Source: Rhodococcus jostii RHA1
Lineage (GTDB): Bacteria; Actinomycetota; Actinomycetes; Mycobacteriales; Mycobacteriaceae
Length of the DNA stretch: 64,000 nt
Assembly: GCF_000014565.1 (NCBI RefSeq)
Contig: NC_008268.1
Location: forward strand, 124,001-188,000
Direction of reading: 5' to 3'
In this document: positions 42,201-49,765 of the stretch, one piece after another
Layout of the letters: every line of letters begins with the position of its first letter
Numbering within the stretch: position 1 is the stretch's first letter
Notes under the pieces: model-generated
Seen by the model: only the letters and a program-made list of their open reading frames with translations
Told to the model about the DNA's origin: nothing
Databases searched by the model: none
Position numbers and translations under genes: made by a program

Positions 42201-45200
42201 CGCCGGTCTCGAGCGCCTCGACCTCCACGTCGAGCCCGGGCAGCTCGAGCCGCGTGTTCGCGAATCCCTGCAGCACCAGCATCACCTGGAACAGCGGTGA
42301 ATGTGCCTCGGAGCGGGTCGGCTTCAGTTCGTCGACGAGCCGCTCGTACGGCAGATCGGTGTTGCTGAACGCCGCCAGATCCACGGAGCGGGTGTGCGAG
42401 AGAATCTCGGGGAAGCTGCGATCGGGGTCGACGGTGGTGCGCAGGACGACGGTGTTGACGAACATGCCGACGACGTCGTCGAGTTGGCGCTCCCCTCGAC
42501 CGGAGACCGGGGATCCGATCGACACGTCGGATGATCCGCTCGACCGGGACAGCAGGACCGCGAGGGCGGCGTGCACCACCATGAACAGGCTGGCGTCGTT
42601 GGCGCCCGCGATCTCGAGCAGGGCGGCGTGGATGCGCGCCGGGATCGAGAAGTCGGCGGTGGCGCCGATCATCGACTGCCGGGCCGGGCGCGGCCGGTCG
42701 GTCGGCAGATCCATGACCTCGGGGGCGCCGTCGAGGGTGCGGGCCCAGAACGCCAGCTGGCGTGCGAGGAGGCTCGTCGGATCGTCGGGGGAACCGAGCA
42801 GCTCGCGCTGCCACACCGCGAAATCGGCGTACTGCACCTCGAGCGGTGCCCACTGCGGCGTGTCGCCTGCGGCGCGGGCGTGGTAGGCCACCATCACGTC
42901 CCGGGTCAGCGGTGTCATCGACAGGCCGTCGGCGGCGATGTGGTGCACCACGAACACCAGCACGTGATCGTCGGTCGCGGTGCGGTAGAGCTCCGCCCGG
43001 ATCGGCGGTTCGACGGTGACGTCGAAACCGGTTGCGGCGTCGGCGATCAGGCGGGATTCGAGCTCGTTCTCGGCCACCTCGACCGCGTCGAGGTGCGGGC
43101 TCACCTCCGCGACCGGCAGAACCACCTGAATGGGACCGTTGGGGGTGTTCGGGAACACCGTCCGCAGCGACTCGTGCCGGGTGAGGACGTCACTCACCGC
43201 GGTCCGCAGCGCCTCCACGTCGAGCGTGCCGCGCAGCCGGATACCGACGGGAATGTTGTATGCGGGCGAGGCGGTGTCGAGCTGGTTGATGAACCACATC
43301 CGCTGCTGCGCCAGCGACACCTGCACCGGGCCGGACCCGGCCCGCGGCGCGAGCACGGGGCGGGCGGAGGTGCGGGGCCCGAGAGCGTCGACGCGGGCAC
43401 TGAGCAACGCGACGCTGGGCGCCTCGAACAGATCGAGCACCCCGATCTCCGTGCTGAGGGCCGCGTTGACCCGGGACACCACGCGGGTCGCGACGAGGGA
43501 GTCGCCGCCCAGGTCGAAGAAGCTGTCGTCGACGCCGATGCGTTCGACTCCCAGAAGCGCCGCGAACACCTCCGCGATCTGCATCTCGGTCGGGGTCACC
43601 GGCGCCCGGTAGACGGTGGAGGTGGCCTCGAACTGCGGTTCCGGCAACGCCTTCCGGTCGAGTTTGCCCGCCGGGGTCAGCGGGACCTCGCGGAGCACCA
43701 TCACCCGGGCGGGCACCATGTGCGCGGGCAGCGCGGCCGCGGCGTGCTCGAGGATGTCGCCGACGACGATGTCCGTCCCGTCCTCGGGGAGCACGTACGT
43801 CACCAGCACGGTGTCGCCGGACGGTGCGGTCCGTCCGACCGTGGTCGCGAACGCCACACTCGGGTGCGAGCGGACGACGGCGTCGATCTCACCGAGTTCG
43901 ATGCGGAACCCGCGGATCTTCACCTGGAAGTCGGTGCGGCCCAGGTATTCCAGCTGTCCGGCAGCGTTCCACCGCGCCAGGTCTCCGGTGCGGTACATCC
44001 GCTCGCCGGGCGCCCCGTGGGGGTCGGCGACGAACCGTTCGGCGGTCGGGATCGACCGATTGTGGTACCCGCGTGCCACACCGTCGCCGGTGATGTACAG
44101 CTCGCCGGGGACCCCTCTCGGAACGGGGTGCAACCGCGAATCGAGCACCAGCAGACCGCAACCGCGGGACGGACGGCCGATCGTCACCGGTTCGCCGACC
44201 GTCAACGGTCCGGCCACGCTCGCGACGACGGTGGCCTCGGTCGGGCCGTATGCGTTGAACATGACCCGCCCCGGCGCCCACTGCGCCACCAGCGCAGGAG
44301 GACAGCTCTCACCACCGGTGACGACGCACCGGATGTGGTCGAGGCCGGTGGGATCGACGGATGCCAGCGCGGCGGGGGTCACGAACGCGTGCGTCACCCG
44401 TTCCCGACTCAGCAGGTCCGCGAGTTCGGTACCGCCGTACACCGTCGACGGCGCCACCACCATCGTGGCGCCGGCACCCACCGCGAGAAGCAGTTCCAGG
44501 ATGGACGCGTCGAAACTCGGTGACGAGAAGTGCAGGGTGCGGGATCCCGCGGTGACGGCGAACCGCTGCCGCTCGTCCTCGGCGAAATTGGCCAGGCCGG
44601 CGTGGGTGACGACGACACCCTTGGGTGTGCCGGTGGAACCGGACGTGTAGATCAGGTAGGCCGGGTCCGCGGTCCGCAGCGGCCGGAGGCGGTCGGCATC
44701 GGCGACCGTGCCGGCCGCGTGCTGCGCCAGGTCCCGGCCGAACGACGCGTCGTCCATCACGAGCCACGGCGTGGTCTCCGGCAGCGACGACCGGTGCGCC
44801 GCCACGGTGAGACCGACGACCGCACCGGAATCGGTGAGCATGTGTTCGATGCGATCGGCCGGATAGTTCGGGTCGACCGGGACGAACGCGGCCCCGGACT
44901 TCGCGACCGCCCAGGTGGCCAGCACCGACTCGATCGACCGCGCGATCGCCAGCGCCACAACCGAACCCGGCCCCACCCCGTGCCCGATCAGCATGCGGGC
45001 GAGACGGTCCGACTGCGCGTCGAGTTCGGGGTAGGTCAGGGTGCGTCCCTGATAGACGAGAGCGTCCCCGTCGCCGCCCGCCTCCACGGCGCGCGCGAGC
45101 AACGTGGGAAGCGTGCGGGGCTCGACCGAGGGTTCGTCGCGGACCGGCGCGAGTTCCGCGTATTCGACCTGCTCGAGGAGGTCGACGTCCCCGATCGGTG

Positions 45201-47307
45201 CGGTGGGTTCCGCCGTCACCGTCTGCAGGATCCGGACGAAGCGCGCGGCCAGGGCCTCCGCGCTGGCGCGGTCCCAGACGTCCGTCGCGAACCGCAACCG
45301 GCCGTTGATGCCGCCCGACTCCGATTCGGTGAGGGAGAACACGAGATCCAGACCCAGGGCCCGGTGTTCGCGCTGGATCGGGCTGACTGTCACGTTGCCC
45401 GACGAGTCGTGCGGATGCCCACCGTCGGTGAACTCGAGCATCACCTGGAACAGCGGTGTGTGCGAGGGATCGGATTCGGCTCCCAGGGCGGCGACGAGGT
45501 CGTCGAAGGGCAGCGCCGCATGCGTGAAGGCGGCCCGGTCGGCGTCCCGGACCCGGCTCAGGTGGTCGACGAACGACGATGCGGTGTCCACCTGCGACCG
45601 CAGGACGGTCTTGTTGAAAAATGCTCCGGCTTCCGGGTCGTCGGAGTCGGCCGCCTCGCGCCCGACGATCGGCGTTCCGATCACGACGTCGTCGGTGTCG
45701 CCCAGCCGGCCCAGCAGAACGGCCAGCGCGGCGTGCAGCGCGGTGAAGATCCCGGTGCCCGCCTCCTCGGCAAGCAGTGCCGCGCGGCGCTGCACCTCGG
45801 CGTCGACGGCGAACCCGACGACCTCGCCGGCCCCCGCCCGCTCGGCCGGGCGCGGCCGGTCCAGCGGCAGTGCCGCCACCTCCGGCAGGCCCGCCAACTC
45901 CCGCTTCCAGAACGCGAGCTGGGCCTCCCGCTCGAGGAACCGCGCACCGAGGCGGGCACTCTCGGCGTGAATGTCGGCGGTCCGCGTCTGCGGCTCGGCA
46001 GTGACGAACTCCTCGACGAGCTCCACGAACCTGCGGTGGTGGGCACGCAACTCCTCCGAGCCGTACCGGTTGGGGTTGCCGCGGAAATCGAGGAGCGTCT
46101 GCCCGTCACCGCTCTGATAGATGTTGACCAGCAGGTCGTCCACCGGGCCCGACGTCACGATGTGGTATTCACCCGTGACCGTGCCCAGCGTGAACGCCTG
46201 GTGGAACAGCATGACGTTCACCATCGGGCCGGCGAGGCCCTCCGCGGTGCCGGCGAGCCCGGCATCGCGGCGGATGTCCTCGAGGCTGCACCGCTGATGG
46301 CGCAGCGCACCCATCAATTCGAGCTGCGTTCGCTGCACGAGCTCGGCCACCGTGTCCTCCGGGCGGACGGTGATCCGCAGCGGGGCGACGTTGACGAGCA
46401 TGCCACCGGACCGCTGCAACGGCGCCGTGGTGCGCGCCGACACCGGCAGGTTGATGAGCACGTCCCGCTTGCCCGTCATCCGGGACAGATAGCAGGCGAA
46501 CCCGGCGAGCAGCACGGCCGCCGACGTGGCGCCGACCCGCTGATCCGACTCACCGAGGAAGCCCAGTGCGGTGTCGGAGATCTTCGCGCTCTCTAGCCGG
46601 CTCTTCGCCGCCGCGGGGGCGTCGTGGGTGGCGAGCGTCGATCCGTGCTCGATGCCGACAATGCGTTCGGCCCAGTACAACCGATCGTTCTCGAATCGGC
46701 TCGACGCCCGGTACTTCTGGTCCAGCTCGTAGAGGTCGCGCAGATCCAGCGCACGGTTCGGTTCCGGTTCGGTGCCCTCGACCGCCGCGGTGTACAGCGC
46801 CGCGATCCGGTTCACCATGGTCATACCGCTGTACCCGTCGAGCGCGACGTGGTGAATTCTGGTGTACCACAAGTAGTGCTGCTCACCGACCTGGAGAACG
46901 GTCATCTCGACGAGCCGGTCCCGGGTGAGCCGGAGCGGTGTCGCATAATCCTCGTCGATCCACACCTGCGCGGCACCCATCGGGTCGGACTCGCCCCGGA
47001 AGTCGAGGAAGCCGATCGACGGGTCGATGCTGAAATCGACCGCCTGGTAAGGCTCCCCGTCGACGTCCAGCAGTCGCAGGAACGGCGACTGGAACTCCTG
47101 ACCCGCCCGGACCGCCGCATCGCTCAACAGGTCCAGGTCGATCTCGCCCCGCAACTCGATGTACTGGGCGATGAACTTGGGAACCGTGGGGCTCAGTTGT
47201 TGGGCAAACCACATGCTGCGTTGCACCGAGGAGAGCGGGAAGGCCCCTTCGGGAACGGTCACATCTTCGGCGCCGTTATTCGGCTGCGGCGAATTCACAC
47301 TCGTCAT
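20521..47307 (-). CDS. Giant non-ribosomal peptide synthetase, seven modules (NRPS1)
   Basis: This 8928-residue assembly line was read as: C(EntF-like)+orphan C-lobe-A1-T, C-A2-T, C-A3-T-E, C-A4-T, C-A5-T-E, C-A6-T, C-A7-T-TE. Signature residues (235/236/239/278/299/301/322/330/331) read from the core motifs are A1 DALFVGAVV, A2 DVWHFSLVD (the known Ser code), A3 DALFAGAVV, A4 DALFVGGIM, A5 DFWNIGMVH (the known Thr code), A6 DGFFVGAVM and A7 DAFFAAGIQ. The uncalled ones look aliphatic or hydrophobic. All full C domains keep HHxxxDG, and all T domains keep GG[DN]S. E domains follow A3 and A5, and the next C domains are of D-accepting type. ATG 47307 has GGGGGA 6 nt upstream. It is a stand-alone TE-ended line; the product is unknown. 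Confidence 0.93.
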   Translation of the reverse strand: MTSVNSPQPNNGAEDVTVPEGAFPLSSVQRSMWFAQQLSPTVPKFIAQYIELRGEIDLDLLSDAAVRAGQEFQSPFLRLLDVDGEPYQAVDFSIDPSIGFLDFRGESDPMGAAQVWIDEDYATPLRLTRDRLVEMTVLQVGEQHYLWYTRIHHVALDGYSGMTMVNRIAALYTAAVEGTEPEPNRALDLRDLYELDQKYRASSRFENDRLYWAERIVGIEHGSTLATHDAPAAAKSRLESAKISDTALGFLGESDQRVGATSAAVLLAGFACYLSRMTGKRDVLINLPVSARTTAPLQRSGGMLVNVAPLRITVRPEDTVAELVQRTQLELMGALRHQRCSLEDIRRDAGLAGTAEGLAGPMVNVMLFHQAFTLGTVTGEYHIVTSGPVDDLLVNIYQSGDGQTLLDFRGNPNRYGSEELRAHHRRFVELVEEFVTAEPQTRTADIHAESARLGARFLEREAQLAFWKRELAGLPEVAALPLDRPRPAERAGAGEVVGFAVDAEVQRRAALLAEEAGTGIFTALHAALAVLLGRLGDTDDVVIGTPIVGREAADSDDPEAGAFFNKTVLRSQVDTASSFVDHLSRVRDADRAAFTHAALPFDDLVAALGAESDPSHTPLFQVMLEFTDGGHPHDSSGNVTVSPIQREHRALGLDLVFSLTESESGGINGRLRFATDVWDRASAEALAARFVRILQTVTAEPTAPIGDVDLLEQVEYAELAPVRDEPSVEPRTLPTLLARAVEAGGDGDALVYQGRTLTYPELDAQSDRLARMLIGHGVGPGSVVALAIARSIESVLATWAVAKSGAAFVPVDPNYPADRIEHMLTDSGAVVGLTVAAHRSSLPETTPWLVMDDASFGRDLAQHAAGTVADADRLRPLRTADPAYLIYTSGSTGTPKGVVVTHAGLANFAEDERQRFAVTAGSRTLHFSSPSFDASILELLLAVGAGATMVVAPSTVYGGTELADLLSRERVTHAFVTPAALASVDPTGLDHIRCVVTGGESCPPALVAQWAPGRVMFNAYGPTEATVVASVAGPLTVGEPVTIGRPSRGCGLLVLDSRLHPVPRGVPGELYITGDGVARGYHNRSIPTAERFVADPHGAPGERMYRTGDLARWNAAGQLEYLGRTDFQVKIRGFRIELGEIDAVVRSHPSVAFATTVGRTAPSGDTVLVTYVLPEDGTDIVVGDILEHAAAALPAHMVPARVMVLREVPLTPAGKLDRKALPEPQFEATSTVYRAPVTPTEMQIAEVFAALLGVERIGVDDSFFDLGGDSLVATRVVSRVNAALSTEIGVLDLFEAPSVALLSARVDALGPRTSARPVLAPRAGSGPVQVSLAQQRMWFINQLDTASPAYNIPVGIRLRGTLDVEALRTAVSDVLTRHESLRTVFPNTPNGPIQVVLPVAEVSPHLDAVEVAENELESRLIADAATGFDVTVEPPIRAELYRTATDDHVLVFVVHHIAADGLSMTPLTRDVMVAYHARAAGDTPQWAPLEVQYADFAVWQRELLGSPDDPTSLLARQLAFWARTLDGAPEVMDLPTDRPRPARQSMIGATADFSIPARIHAALLEIAGANDASLFMVVHAALAVLLSRSSGSSDVSIGSPVSGRGERQLDDVVGMFVNTVVLRTTVDPDRSFPEILSHTRSVDLAAFSNTDLPYERLVDELKPTRSEAHSPLFQVMLVLQGFANTRLELPGLDVEVEALETGAAKFDLQVILTEHTEESGAPGAIDVQFSYASELFDPPTMTALAERFVTLLETITAGSDAKVGDIDLIGADETHRMLEQWIDTDVAVPDSATLVSLFEAQVARTPDAVAVVFAEEELLYAEFDARANRLARELLARGVGPESRVAVALRRSLELMIAIYAVEKTGAAYVPLDPDHPASRIAYVIESAEPACVLTSSRDRCEGVDSAAGAAVIEIDTLNLSRRPSTPITAAERGGPIHPDSTAYVIYTSGSTGRPKGVAVSHRAIVNRLLWMQDTYRMDHTDVVLQKTPVTFDVSVWELFWPLEVGARLVLAAPDGHRDPTYLSHIIADHQVTTMHFVPSMLAVFTAGAEPELCGSLRQVFCSGEALPPATADAFREFGSAALHNLYGPTEAAVDVTYWECTEGDRASVPIGAPVWNTQVYVLDSRLHPVPVGVHGELYLAGIQLARGYVGRSDLTSDRFVANPFGAPGQRMYRTGDVVRWRADGNIEYIGRRDFQVKLRGQRIELGEVEAAVLAHPSVAQAVVTVHRSEATGESLVGYVIPVAGADIDTAVVRDAAAEALPAYMVPTRIIVLDRFPLGATGKLDRGALPEPEFLSPSAEFVTPRNPIEEILASIFADLLDAPRIGVYDSFFDLGGNSLVATRLVARVNAALGSRIGVREIFDAPTVATLATRIESEAVQGAERPPLVAGARPDRLPVSLAQKRMWFINQFDLDSPAYNIALAVRLTGDLDEDAMQDAVADVMDRHESLRTRFPMVEGEPVQVILPTEDVVPDLSPIATTEAELPEHISRLAGAGFDVTVSVPVRAALFRTDPGEHVLVIVVHHISADGFSMAPLARDVMTAYAARTGGQAPDWTPLPVQYADFALWQHRVLGNADDPDSLLAAQLDYWTHTLAGLPELLALPTDHPRPTQQSMRGGIHSFSIDPQVHSRLITTAREHNSSVFMAVHAALAVLLARLGDTDDVSVGTPIAGRGDAALDDMVGMFVNTLVLRTPVEPAGTFTDLLSTVRDTDLNAFHHADLPFERLVDAISPERATSHSPLFQVVLEFRNNERPRLELPGLTVTGLDLATDISNFDLQLTLTEEFGASGEPAGISAAFTYASSLFDASTIAGFADYLQRIFDAVTSEPGMAVGDIDLMVASERAALTPVMDGPDAEPRTLPELLAAAASVDPKAAALSYEGREVTYRDLDERSNRLARLLIGRGIGPESVVALALARSPESVLSLWAVAKTGAAFVPVDPNYPTDRIVHMLSDSGAALALTVAEFRPTLPDCTSYVVVDAPGFDDEVSAHSAAVVTDADRTHPLALENPAYLIYTSGSTGTPKGVVVTHRGLANFATDERVRFGVTPRSRTLHFSSPSFDASILELLLAVGSGATMVIAPASVIGGTELADVLREGRVTHAFITPAAMASVDPAGLDQLECVATGGDVCPPELVAQWVTGGRRMFNAYGPTEATVVSSVTGPMIPGEGVTIGRPPMGTGEMVLDSRLHPVPNGVTGELYVSGSGLARGYKDRAGTTAERFVANPYGGLGARMYRTGDLARWNGAGQLEYLGRSDFQVKIRGFRIELGEIETALTRYPGVARSVVSAHRGSTGANRLVGYLVPTAGAELDPEAVLEFVGGFLAPYMVPSALIVLDELPLTPAGKLDRRALPEPDFGARVSTGRAPVSEMEEVLAGLFAEVLGLESAGVEDSFFALGGDSIMSIQLVARAKAAGVVLTPRDVFEAKTVAGLAAVASWVGAADVVVLDELPGGGVGDMPTTPITKWLLERGGEFNRMSQSALLTAPPNLRELEPLSATFQAVLDRHDMLRAQLIVSAEDSHLAVRPVGEVDAQDLIRRVPVSTAPGTRAFAATVIAELDAALDRLDPAAGVMVQVVWFDAGESGGRLLVVAHHLVVDGVSWRILVPDLATAWAQISAGQEPVLEQVGTSMRRWAHGLVDEAASRAGELDLWQRILDCEDPLVGSRPLDPDIDVNATVGRVTVQLPAEVSEAVLTALPEAIHGSVNDGLLTALAMAVTQWRRTRGHTLHGRSVDGTLVSLEGHGREDQVVPGADLGRTVGWFTAMFPVRLDLSGIDLDDAFDGGKAAGSAIKAIKEQLLAIPDHGMGYGMLRYLNADTAPLLAARSLPQISFNYLGRFAADLSEAATRAGWTPTGEVDMDRAQDLDTPVTSAIDVNAVTTEVEDRPQLRATWAYAAGVLTVAEVRELAELWVRALTALTTYAARPDAGGVTPSDLELVSLDQDAIDRIESRFPALSDIWSLSPLQSGLLFHALLADQTIDSYTVQVTLELRGAVPSRMRVAGQALLDRHANLRASFVYDEGGTPVQAIHGSAELPWTEIDLSGLDAESREAEIVRLLDADRRRGFDMATPPLLRFMLIQIGGDEQRLIITNHHILLDGWSMPLLIRDLLTLYATEGDATALPRVHPYRDYLAWMSHRSTEDSLGVWQRALAGVEEPTLLAPADASVQSDTQSSELLVELDVDRTDQLSVLAREHGLTLSTLIRTAWGIVLGGLVGRSDVVFGGTVSGRPPQIAGIESMVGLFINTLPVRVVLDPRETLGELLERIQGEQAALLDHHYVGLTDIQSVAGPGAGFDTLTVFESYPVDREGLTDQTDIAGMHVLDVHDSANAAHYPLALIASAHENLQLKLEYVEELFDRADVERIGDRIVRALIALAEHPGMKLAQLRLLTDVEEAELVPARGLPGRSVRTLPQMFAETAAAAGDATALVFGDRRMSYRELDERSNQLARLLIDRGVGPEDIVALGISRSIESVLAVWSITKTGAAFVPVDPTYPRERVEHMVTDSGCTFGLRLEADHGRLPDTVRWLTLDDTETATAIRAMSTDTVTDDDRVAPLRFAHPAYVIYTSGSTGKPKGVVVSHRGLDNFAEEQRTRYATDSTSRALHFSSPSFDASVLEYLLSFAVGATMVIVPPSVYGGEELAELIRTEGVTHGFVTPAALASVDPEGLEVFQNVVAGGEAVPPELVTRWAPGRTMYNGYGPTETTIMSNLSDHLQVGETVTIGAPVRGVSEVILDSRLQPVSVGVAGELYISGEGLARGYHARAGLTSERFVANPYGEPGDRMYRTGDLARWRSDHTVEYLGRTDFQVKIRGFRIELGDIDSALAAHPSVAFAVTLGRPGPAGDTVLVSYVLPEAESALEPPELKEWTANLLPAHMVPSSIMILDEIPLTPVGKLDRAALPEPQFLPTSDDFRPPSTVLEHTIADVITTVLGIERVGIDDNFFDIGGNSLIATRVAARLTAELDTDIGVRTLFEAPTIHQLARLIESTAFAPAQDGAHVRIPLGPMPRPAHVPVSLAQKRMWFLNQFDTSSAAYNIPLAVRLTGHLDVESLRAAVTDVFVRHESLRTVFPSHDGEPTQVVLSPGQWTPNLEIVEVSEDELREHIAGLATAGFDVTADVPMRSALFALAPDDHVLVIVVHHICADGFSLTPLARDVMTAYAARIAGSAPQWNPLSVQYADYTLWQLQLLGDESDAESLISQQLRYWTDQLADLPELLQLPTDRARPVQQSFRGAQVDFTIPADVHRALAALARKHNSTMFMAVHAALSVLLSALSSTEDIAVGTPIAGRGDAALDDMVGMFVNTLVLRSAVDPAAGFGALMDQVRSTDLAAFHHSDLPFERLVDVLAPERSTAHSPLFQALLEFRNNETPRLELPELTAAAVDFDLEVAKFDLQLSVEEGFDADGVASGIAASFIFATDLFDAGTVRTFADRFLRILGAVTSDPLAPVGDIVITDAAERSAMATEWNTAGFDAGTDTLADRFAQSVARFPDATAVTSEDVALTYAELDARSNRLARLLISQGVGPETLVAVALPRTCDLIIALLAVIKTGGGYLPVDITYPADRLAFVFEDAAPNCVITTTGDVSALPDSETPAILLDDPETTADLAQQSPATITDADRVTPLDSSSVAYVIYTSGSTGRPKGVVVSHRNVLTLFANTQPLYGFDENDVWTMFHSYAFDFSVWELWGPLLYGGRLVVVDYYTARSPEMFHELLRNEQVTVLNQTPTAFYQLAETDRIVSEIDVNAAALALRYVIFGGEALDLGQLGRWYSRHDDSAPTLVNMYGITETTVHVSYLALDREFAESASASVIGRGIAGLHVHVLDRRLHPVPPGTIGEMYVSGDQVTRGYLGRAGLSSSRFVADPLRPGARMYRTGDLARWNTDGQLEYLGRSDFQVKIRGFRIELGEIESALLRYRGIAQAVVLTRDDGHGGHRLIGYVVPESGATVEVSSALEFVGTQLTSYMVPATLVVLDALPLTSNGKLDRRALPEPDFGARVSAGRAPATEMETVLAGLFAEVLGLESVGVDDSFFALGGDSIMSIQLVARAKAAGVVLTPRDVFEAKTVAALAEAASWAGAADVVVLDELPGGGIGEMPVTPITAWLLERGGDFRRYTQTALLSLPAAADETLLKRTIAAVVDHHDMLRARLLGAEPQWRIEVQAVGVVDVDDVLHRVEVASVVGSGFAEVATRELDAAAGRLDPEAGVMLQMVWFDAGDQGGRLLVVAHHLVVDGVSWRILVPDLATAWAQVSAGQEPTLEPVGTSMRRWSHGLVEATRERAGEIELWRRVLEADDPLIGSRPLDAAIDVAGTVEKVTVEVPADVTDALLTRVPEAFHGGVNDGLLTALALALAQWRRTHGDFTRESLVSLEGHGREDQVLPGADLGRTVGWFTAMFPVRLDLSGIDLDDAFAGGKATGSAVKAIKEQLLAIPDHGIGYGMLRYLDPESADQLRALAKPQVTFNYLGRLGGATSTDIHGHAWVPVTDTKLDDIPASDIPVASALDINAVTGTGADGNRLRATWAFPTGVLTPSEVRALADLWVQALTALTTHVARPDAGGVTPSDLDLVTLDQDAIDRLEARFPALSDIWSLSPLQSGLLFHAQFSDASVDPYLVQLALKLRGNIDPDRIRRAGQALLDRHPNLRAAFVHDSAGASAQIIQQHVELPWSEFDLSALDPDETTREYDRIVARDRSVKFDMANAPLLRLALVRLTEEDYRLILTNHHILLDGWSTPLVIRDLLTLYALDADGSLLPRVHSYRDYLSWMKRHDTTDSLDAWRTALDGVEEPTLLAPLERGEAHSAVAEETAFTLSEEQTTRLRDLSRERGLTLNTVVQTAWGIVLGGLVGRSDVVFGGTVSGRPPQIAGIESMVGLFINTLPVRVTLDPWESLGELLERVQSEQAALLDHHYVGLTDIQSAVGGGGAFDTLTVFESYPVDEAGLTEQTDIAGMFVTGIDGKDSAHYPLAVVASGDARLNFKFEYLPEVFEESAVDEIADRLQRVLDALADRPEIPLAHMQLLTEAELAEFAPVRGRPGFSVRTLPQIFEDAAALDPNRTALTFEGRNVSYRELNERSNQLARVLISRGAGPETFVALGIPRSIESVLAVWAVAKTGAAFVPVDPNYPMDRIEHMLTDSGATIGLTMAAYEKALPDSVPWLQLDSPKFEKACQSKPALPVADSDRRSPISLDNAAYIVYTSGSTGKPKGVVVTHEGLDNFAEDQRQRFAAAQTSRTLHFSTPSFDGSVFEYLQAFGVGATMVIAPPTVYGGAELAELIRSEHVTHAFVTTAALSTVDPTGLDEFQHVVFGGEACPPELVTRWAPGRQLSNAYGPTETTVMANISDPMTVGDPITLGGPIRGVGELVLDSRLQPVPVGVPGELYITGAGLARGYHRRPELSSQRFVANPFGEAGERMYRTGDIVRWRADHTVEYVGRSDFQVKIRGFRIELGEIDNEIATFPGVSFAATLGVPGPSGDTVLVTYLLPNTAGGVDPAELTAHLSTRLPAHMVPTSVMFLDEIPLTPVGKLDRSALPAPEFHVTTTEFQPPTNDLERKIVDIFADVLGIERIGIDDNFFDLGGNSLVATRVTARLRDALDTDIGVRALFEAPDVRSLAARVADSVSGGARPALAPVERPDRIPLSLAQKRMWFLNQFDTSSPAYNIPLAVRLTGTLDEDALRLAMADVLERHETLRTVFPTVDNEPTQRILPAADAQPGVDTVSVAAEDLPRHIMDLVSRGFDVSTDVPVRAALFRIAPDHHVLTIVVHHISADGFSLAPLARDVMVAYTSRLGGDGPQWDPLHVQYADYTLWQHAGLGSENDPESMINQQLRFWSETLAGVPDVIQLPTDRPRPIQQTFEGDRVEFAIDADLHQRLTALARANNATMFMAVHAALAVLLSRLGSTDDVVIGTPVAGRGEAALDDMVGMFVNTLVLRNRIDPASTFTELVQRIRETDLAAFQHSDLPFERLVEELNPTRSTSYSPLFQVALEFQNNENPTLELPDLRVENVDLETKVVKEDLEVILAEQFDQDGAPAGVAGGLDFAVSLFDRGTARSIADRFVRILAAVTADPDRPIGTLPLLDEAEIEEMVPARGKPDVRPEVWPDLLTAAAALDPDSVALSFEDRQVTYRELDEWSNRLARVLCAQGVGPETFVAIGMPRSIEEVVSIWSVAKSGAAFVPVDPTYPRDRIDYMLTDCRASVGLTVAGRRDNLPDTVPWLVLDDESFAEQVAAVSSSPVTDADRTRPLHLAHPAYLIYTSGSTGKPKGVIVTHRGMANLTAEEHERFQVTHESRVSHLASPSFDASIFELMMAFGASARVVIVPPTVFGGTELADLFRRNAVTHAFITPTALSSIEDVGLESLRVLAVAGEACPPELVEIWGKHRNMHNGYGPTETTIQASVSAPMRPGGVVNIGAPALGFGSLVLDERLQPVPVGVPGELYITGPGLARGYHNRSALTSERFVACPFGEPGRRMYRTGDVVRWRGDHTIEYIGRTDFQVKVRGFRIELGEIDAVLARHPAVAFAATIGHTGPSGDTLLASYVRAAEGHDLEPAELRTHAADRLPAHMVPSAVVVLDQIPMTPVGKLDRKALPAPEFGTTGAAFRAPTTATERIIVEAFAEVLGVDRVGTADSFFDLGGNSIVATRVITVLQERLGRQIPLQSMFLDPTPAGLALRVDTENAAGSPVDEALGVVIPLRPTGDKPPLFCIHPGIGLSWGYAGLLQHLSQDRPAFGLQLPIISGGPSFESIEQLAHQYVLEMRKVQAHGPYHLLGWSLGGVIAHAMAVELRREGEAVDTLAVMDSYVTGGTDQGPESLTVPELLHGLGLDLESVSGEELTYERAVELLDDAFGQKTGLTPQHLERISAGFTNSSRIMNNFRPQVFDGDLLFFTAAGSASTDQHSPEEWRSSVTGGIREVKIECEHNQMIEPEVLAVVGPVLEDYLSAH
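21291..24459 (-). other. NRPS1 module 7: C-A-T
   Basis: A C domain (HHISADG) is followed by A7 with code DAFFAAGIQ, not matched to a known amino acid by eye. The T domain is [13 protein letters not shown]. It feeds the terminal thioesterase directly. Confidence 0.85.
24460..27664 (-). other. NRPS1 module 6: D-accepting C-A-T
   Basis: A DCL-type C domain ([24 protein letters not shown]) is followed by A6 with code DGFFVGAVM, reminiscent of isoleucine-type pockets (DGFF start) but not an exact match. The T domain is FFDLGGNSL. Confidence 0.85.
27665..32309 (-). other. NRPS1 module 5: C-A(Thr)-T-E
   Basis: A C domain (HHICADG) is followed by A5 with [12 protein letters not shown] and [12 protein letters not shown]. 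The code DFWNIGMVH is the established threonine code. The T domain (GGDSIMS) and an E domain at about 29055-27690 ([19 protein letters not shown]) predict D-Thr or D-allo-Thr at position 5. Confidence 0.88.
32310..35539 (-). other. NRPS1 module 4: D-accepting C-A-T
   Basis: The C domain opens [15 protein letters not shown] and carries HHILLDGWS, the pattern of D-accepting (DCL) condensation domains that follow epimerases. A4 has code DALFVGGIM (hydrophobic-type, uncalled). The T domain is FFDIGGNSL. Confidence 0.86.
35540..40129 (-). other. NRPS1 module 3: C-A-T-E
   Basis: A C domain (HHISADG), A3 (code DALFAGAVV, hydrophobic-type, not assigned) and an E-type T domain ([11 protein letters not shown]) are followed by an epimerisation domain at about 36945-35560. 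The E domain shows [28 protein letters not shown] and FNYLGRF, so residue 3 should be D-configured. Confidence 0.86.
40130..43329 (-). other. NRPS1 module 2: C-A(Ser)-T
   Basis: An L-accepting-type C domain (HHIAADG) is followed by an A domain with core [10 protein letters not shown] and [12 protein letters not shown]. The pocket code DVWHFSLVD equals the published serine code of EntF, so L-Ser is predicted with good confidence. The T domain carries FFDLGGNSL. No E domain. Confidence 0.88.
43330..47307 (-). other. NRPS1 module 1: EntF-like C, C-lobe, A1, T
   Basis: Residues about 18-450 form a complete condensation domain with HHVALDG at residue 152. Its C-lobe segments [16 protein letters not shown] and [14 protein letters not shown] recall the EntF C domain, which accepts an aryl group from a free carrier protein. 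Because this C domain begins the polypeptide, the first residue is probably N-capped. An orphan C-lobe (about residues 455-710) precedes A1 (about 735-1245, code DALFVGAVV, hydrophobic-type, uncalled) and a T domain with GGDSL. Confidence 0.85.
45180..45945 (-). other. Orphan C-terminal lobe of a condensation domain
   Basis: Residues about 455-710 of NRPS1 read as the second half only of a canonical C domain: [61 protein letters not shown] and [11 protein letters not shown]. Only about 30 residues separate it from the preceding complete C domain, so its N-lobe and HHxxxDG are missing. It is not catalytic on its own. Confidence 0.8.
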
Positions 47308-47522
47308 CTCGTTCCCCCAGCGGGTAGAAGACCTTGGATGCGCAAGTCCTGCGCGTGAGACGGACCCACCGACGCCGGTCTCCCACGCTGTACTGATCGT
47401 GCTGTACGCGCGGGCCCGGTGTGCGTCGATTCGTGATGTTCGTTTCGGAATCGCCGTCGACGGGCGACGGTCGGACCGGTCGGGCAGAGTGCGTCCTACG
47501 CTCCCCCGCCTCTGTCCGAGGC

Positions 47523-47855
47523 TCAGCGGAAGCGTTCGGCCTCACGTGCGAGTTGCACGAGGTCGGCGCACAGGGACTCCACCTCATGGGCCGCCGCACC
47601 TTCGGCAACGGCTGTCGCCACGTCCTCGGCGGCACATCGAACCTGGAAAACCCGGTCGACCATGGCGGAGGCTTCCTCCGAGGTGAGCACCACCGCATCG
47701 GCGGGGATGCTCGTGCCCTTGACCTGGTTGCGCTGCTCGTATGCGCGCTGCCGGCAGGATTGGCGGCAATACCGGCGGCGCCGCCCCATCCCCGTCTCGG
47801 CCACTTCGCGGCCGCACCACACACAGGAATCGGGTCTGCGGGAGGCGCCGGTCAT
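47523..47855 (-). CDS. Small Cys-rich zinc-ribbon-like protein
   Basis: This 110-residue protein has an N-terminal cysteine cluster ([14 protein letters not shown], then [18 protein letters not shown]), forming a probable C4 zinc ribbon with a basic face. A helical C-terminal part follows ([21 protein letters not shown]). A small gene divergent from rbpA is also found in mycobacteria (M. tuberculosis Rv2049c beside Rv2050), supporting conserved neighbourhood rather than a chance frame. ATG 47855 was chosen because the cysteine cluster begins shortly after it. Nucleic-acid binding is inferred only. It lies upstream of NRPS1 on the same strand, with 215 bp between them. Confidence 0.75.
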   Translation of the reverse strand: MTGASRRPDSCVWCGREVAETGMGRRRRYCRQSCRQRAYEQRNQVKGTSIPADAVVLTSEEASAMVDRVFQVRCAAEDVATAVAEGAAAHEVESLCADLVQLAREAERFR

Positions 47856-47928
47856 GGTCAACCACCTTACTGCGCGGCGCCTCGACGCCCGCCCGGTAAG
47901 ATGTCGAGGTTGCATCTGCGCGGCGTGC

Positions 47929-47955
47929 GGGAACCAATCGGGAGGCCGTGGCGTT
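47929..47955 (+). promoter_or_regulatory. ECF-sigma-type promoter for rbpA
   Basis: GGGAAC at 47929-47934 and GTT at 47953-47955 are separated by exactly 18 nt. This is the -35/-10 pattern of thiol-oxidative and envelope-stress ECF sigma factors (SigR/SigH/SigE type). It lies about 73 nt before the rbpA ATG. In Streptomyces rbpA is known to be under SigR, which supports the call. Confidence 0.65.
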
Positions 47956-48027
47956 GTAGATGAGTGTGAACGCTTGGTTCTGGTCCAGGCGTACTCGCGC
48001 GGAGACGATCGAGGAGAGGACACAACC

Positions 48028-48366
48028 ATGGCAGATCGCGTACTTCGAGGAAGTCGACTCGGAGCGGTGAGCTACGAGACCGACCGTGACCACGACCTCG
48101 CGCCCCGTCGGATGGCCAAGTACCGGTGCGACAACGGTGAGGTCTTCGACATTCCCTTCGCGGACGATGCCGAGATTCCCGGCACGTGGCTGTGCCGCAA
48201 CGGCCTCGAGGGAACCCTGGTCGAGGGGACTGCGCCCGAAGCCAAGAAGGTCAAGCCGCCGCGTACCCACTGGGACATGCTGCTCGAACGCCGTTCCAAG
48301 GAGGAACTGGAGGAGCTGCTGAAGGAGCGCCTCGACCTGCTGAAGGCGAAGCGCCGCGGAGCCTGA
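48028..48366 (+). CDS. rbpA: RNA polymerase-binding protein RbpA
   Basis: This 112-residue essential actinobacterial transcription factor binds the sigma factor and RNA polymerase and stabilises open complexes with group 1/2 sigma factors. The N-terminus MADRVLRGSRLGAVSYETD, the core with YRCDNGE...WLCRNG (a CxxC-like pair spread over the fold), the basic linker and the C-terminal sigma-interacting helix (HWDMLLERRSKEELEELLKER) all match RbpA at full length. GAGGAGAGGA precedes ATG 48028. It is divergent from the zinc-ribbon gene and isolated between two giant NRPS genes. Confidence 0.96.
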   Translation: MADRVLRGSRLGAVSYETDRDHDLAPRRMAKYRCDNGEVFDIPFADDAEIPGTWLCRNGLEGTLVEGTAPEAKKVKPPRTHWDMLLERRSKEELEELLKERLDLLKAKRRGA

Positions 48367-48385
48367 CACAGGCAACCGAACCGTA

Positions 48386-48420
48386 CGAACGCCGTCTCGG
48401 CTCTGCCGGGGCGGCGTTCG
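48386..48420 (+). terminator. rbpA terminator hairpin
   Basis: A perfect 9-bp inverted repeat (48386-48394 CGAACGCCG with 48412-48420) encloses a second small stem (CGGC/GCCG). It begins 20 nt after the rbpA stop. There is no U-run. Confidence 0.6.
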
Positions 48421-48622
48421 CCGCGTTCGGGGAGGCTGCGACCCCGGCTTCGGCGCGGACGGGGTGTTCGACACGGACGAGCTTCTGTTGGTCACTGGGC
48501 TGGTCACCGTCTCGACAGGACTCATCCAAGTACTCCGATCTGCTGAACGCGGGCGCGTTACATTCCGAGCACACAAAGCACCGAGCGTCACGCCCCGAAC
48601 ACGCAGTCGAAGAAACCACGTA

Positions 48623-48665
48623 TGACCGACCTCTCGGGCTTCCGTACCGTTTGAGAGGTAGGTCA
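48623..48665. repeat. Inverted repeat, 13-bp arms
   Basis: TGACCGACCTCTC (48623-48635) and GAGAGGTAGGTCA (48653-48665) pair with one mismatch around a 17-nt loop. It sits between convergent 3' ends, so it could be a second (bidirectional) terminator, or an operator-like site left from a lost gene. Confidence 0.55.
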
Positions 48666-48900
48666 CATGACCGCTCTCAATCTACTATTCGGTACCGCGG
48701 AGTCAAGGGTTTGGTCTTCTCTTCGGGTAGATCTCACACCTGGGGTATGAAATCGGCACCCCGAAACCACGACCGGTCGGGCGTCCACGACATTCGGGGT
48801 GGTCAACCGCTCGTTTTCTGCACAACCACTCACATTTCGTGGTATTCCCCCACCACCGCCCAAACCAAACCTTCCGGTCTGTCGGGCGGCGGTGATGCGG

Positions 48901-49765
48901 TCAGCGCACCGAGTGCGGCCGGTTCGCGCTGTCGTCGGGATCGCTGTCCCTGCCGGTGTCGGGCGCGGCGTGCCGCGGCCGGCGATGCGAACGCTCGAGG
49001 TGCGGTGCGATCGCGGCGAGAGCATCCGGCGTCGTCATCGTCCAGTGCGTCGCGTCCACCGGGTGCTCGTCGATACTCCCGCGCACGAACTGCCCCCAGC
49101 AGGTCACCGGGTCCACGTGGAAACCGTCGTCCAGGGCGGCGGTGAAGAACACCAGCTCGCCGTCGAAGACCCTCGGCCGGTGCGCGTCGATCAGTGCGGG
49201 GGCTCGCAGCGCATTGCCGTAGATCCGTTCGAGTTCCGTCGCGGTCAGCGCCGCCAGCGGCCCTCCGACGACCCGCAGCAGTGCCGCCGCACGCTCGGCG
49301 TCGAACTGTCCGTCCGGCGCGAGTTCGTCGAGCACGCTGTCGTCCGGGAGGTCCAGGCCGACACCGCCGAGAAGATCCGCGGTGGTCGCGGAGTTCTCCA
49401 CGCTGCGGTCGATCCCGACGTAGCTGTCGAGGAGCCCCAGCAGACGCACCTCTTCACCGGCATCCTGCAACTGCACTCCCATCTCGTGGGCGATGACTCC
49501 ACCCAGCGACCACCCCACCAGGTGATACGGGCCGTGCGGCTGGATCGAACGGATCTCTCGGACGTAGCGGGCCGCGAAGTCGGTGATCGTCTCCAGGTGC
49601 GGTTCGTCCTCGGTCAGCGCGGGCGACTGCAGCCCGTAGATCGGCCGGTCCTGGGTCAGCTCGCGGCCGAGCCCCGCGTAGCTCCAGGCGAGCCCGATGA
49701 ACGGATGCACACAGAACAGCGGCTCCGCCGTTCCTCTCGTGCGGATCGGGAGAAGCACGTCGAGT
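48901..49765 (-). other. NRPS2 terminal thioesterase domain and tail
   Basis: This TE starts [20 protein letters not shown]; the nucleophile motif is [15 protein letters not shown], the acid is in LLDSYVG, and the base is in DATHWTM. After the fold, about 29 Arg/Pro/Asp-rich residues form an extra hydrophilic tail not present in NRPS1. Confidence 0.88.

Larger units (their letters stand above)
48367..48900. other. Spacer between rbpA and NRPS2 3' ends
   Basis: This 534-bp stretch separates two convergent genes. It holds the rbpA hairpin and a second long inverted repeat at 48623-48665. The second half is less GC-rich than the flanks and has no frame with coding character. Confidence 0.6.

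Noticed and set aside
47308..47522. Iron-box (IdeR-type) operator before NRPS1
   Set aside because: Looked for because of the EntF-like starter domain. No TTAGG-type palindrome is present; only a short GCGCA/TGCGC repeat (47340-47354) and a GCTGTAC direct repeat (47387, 47401) were seen, too weak to call.
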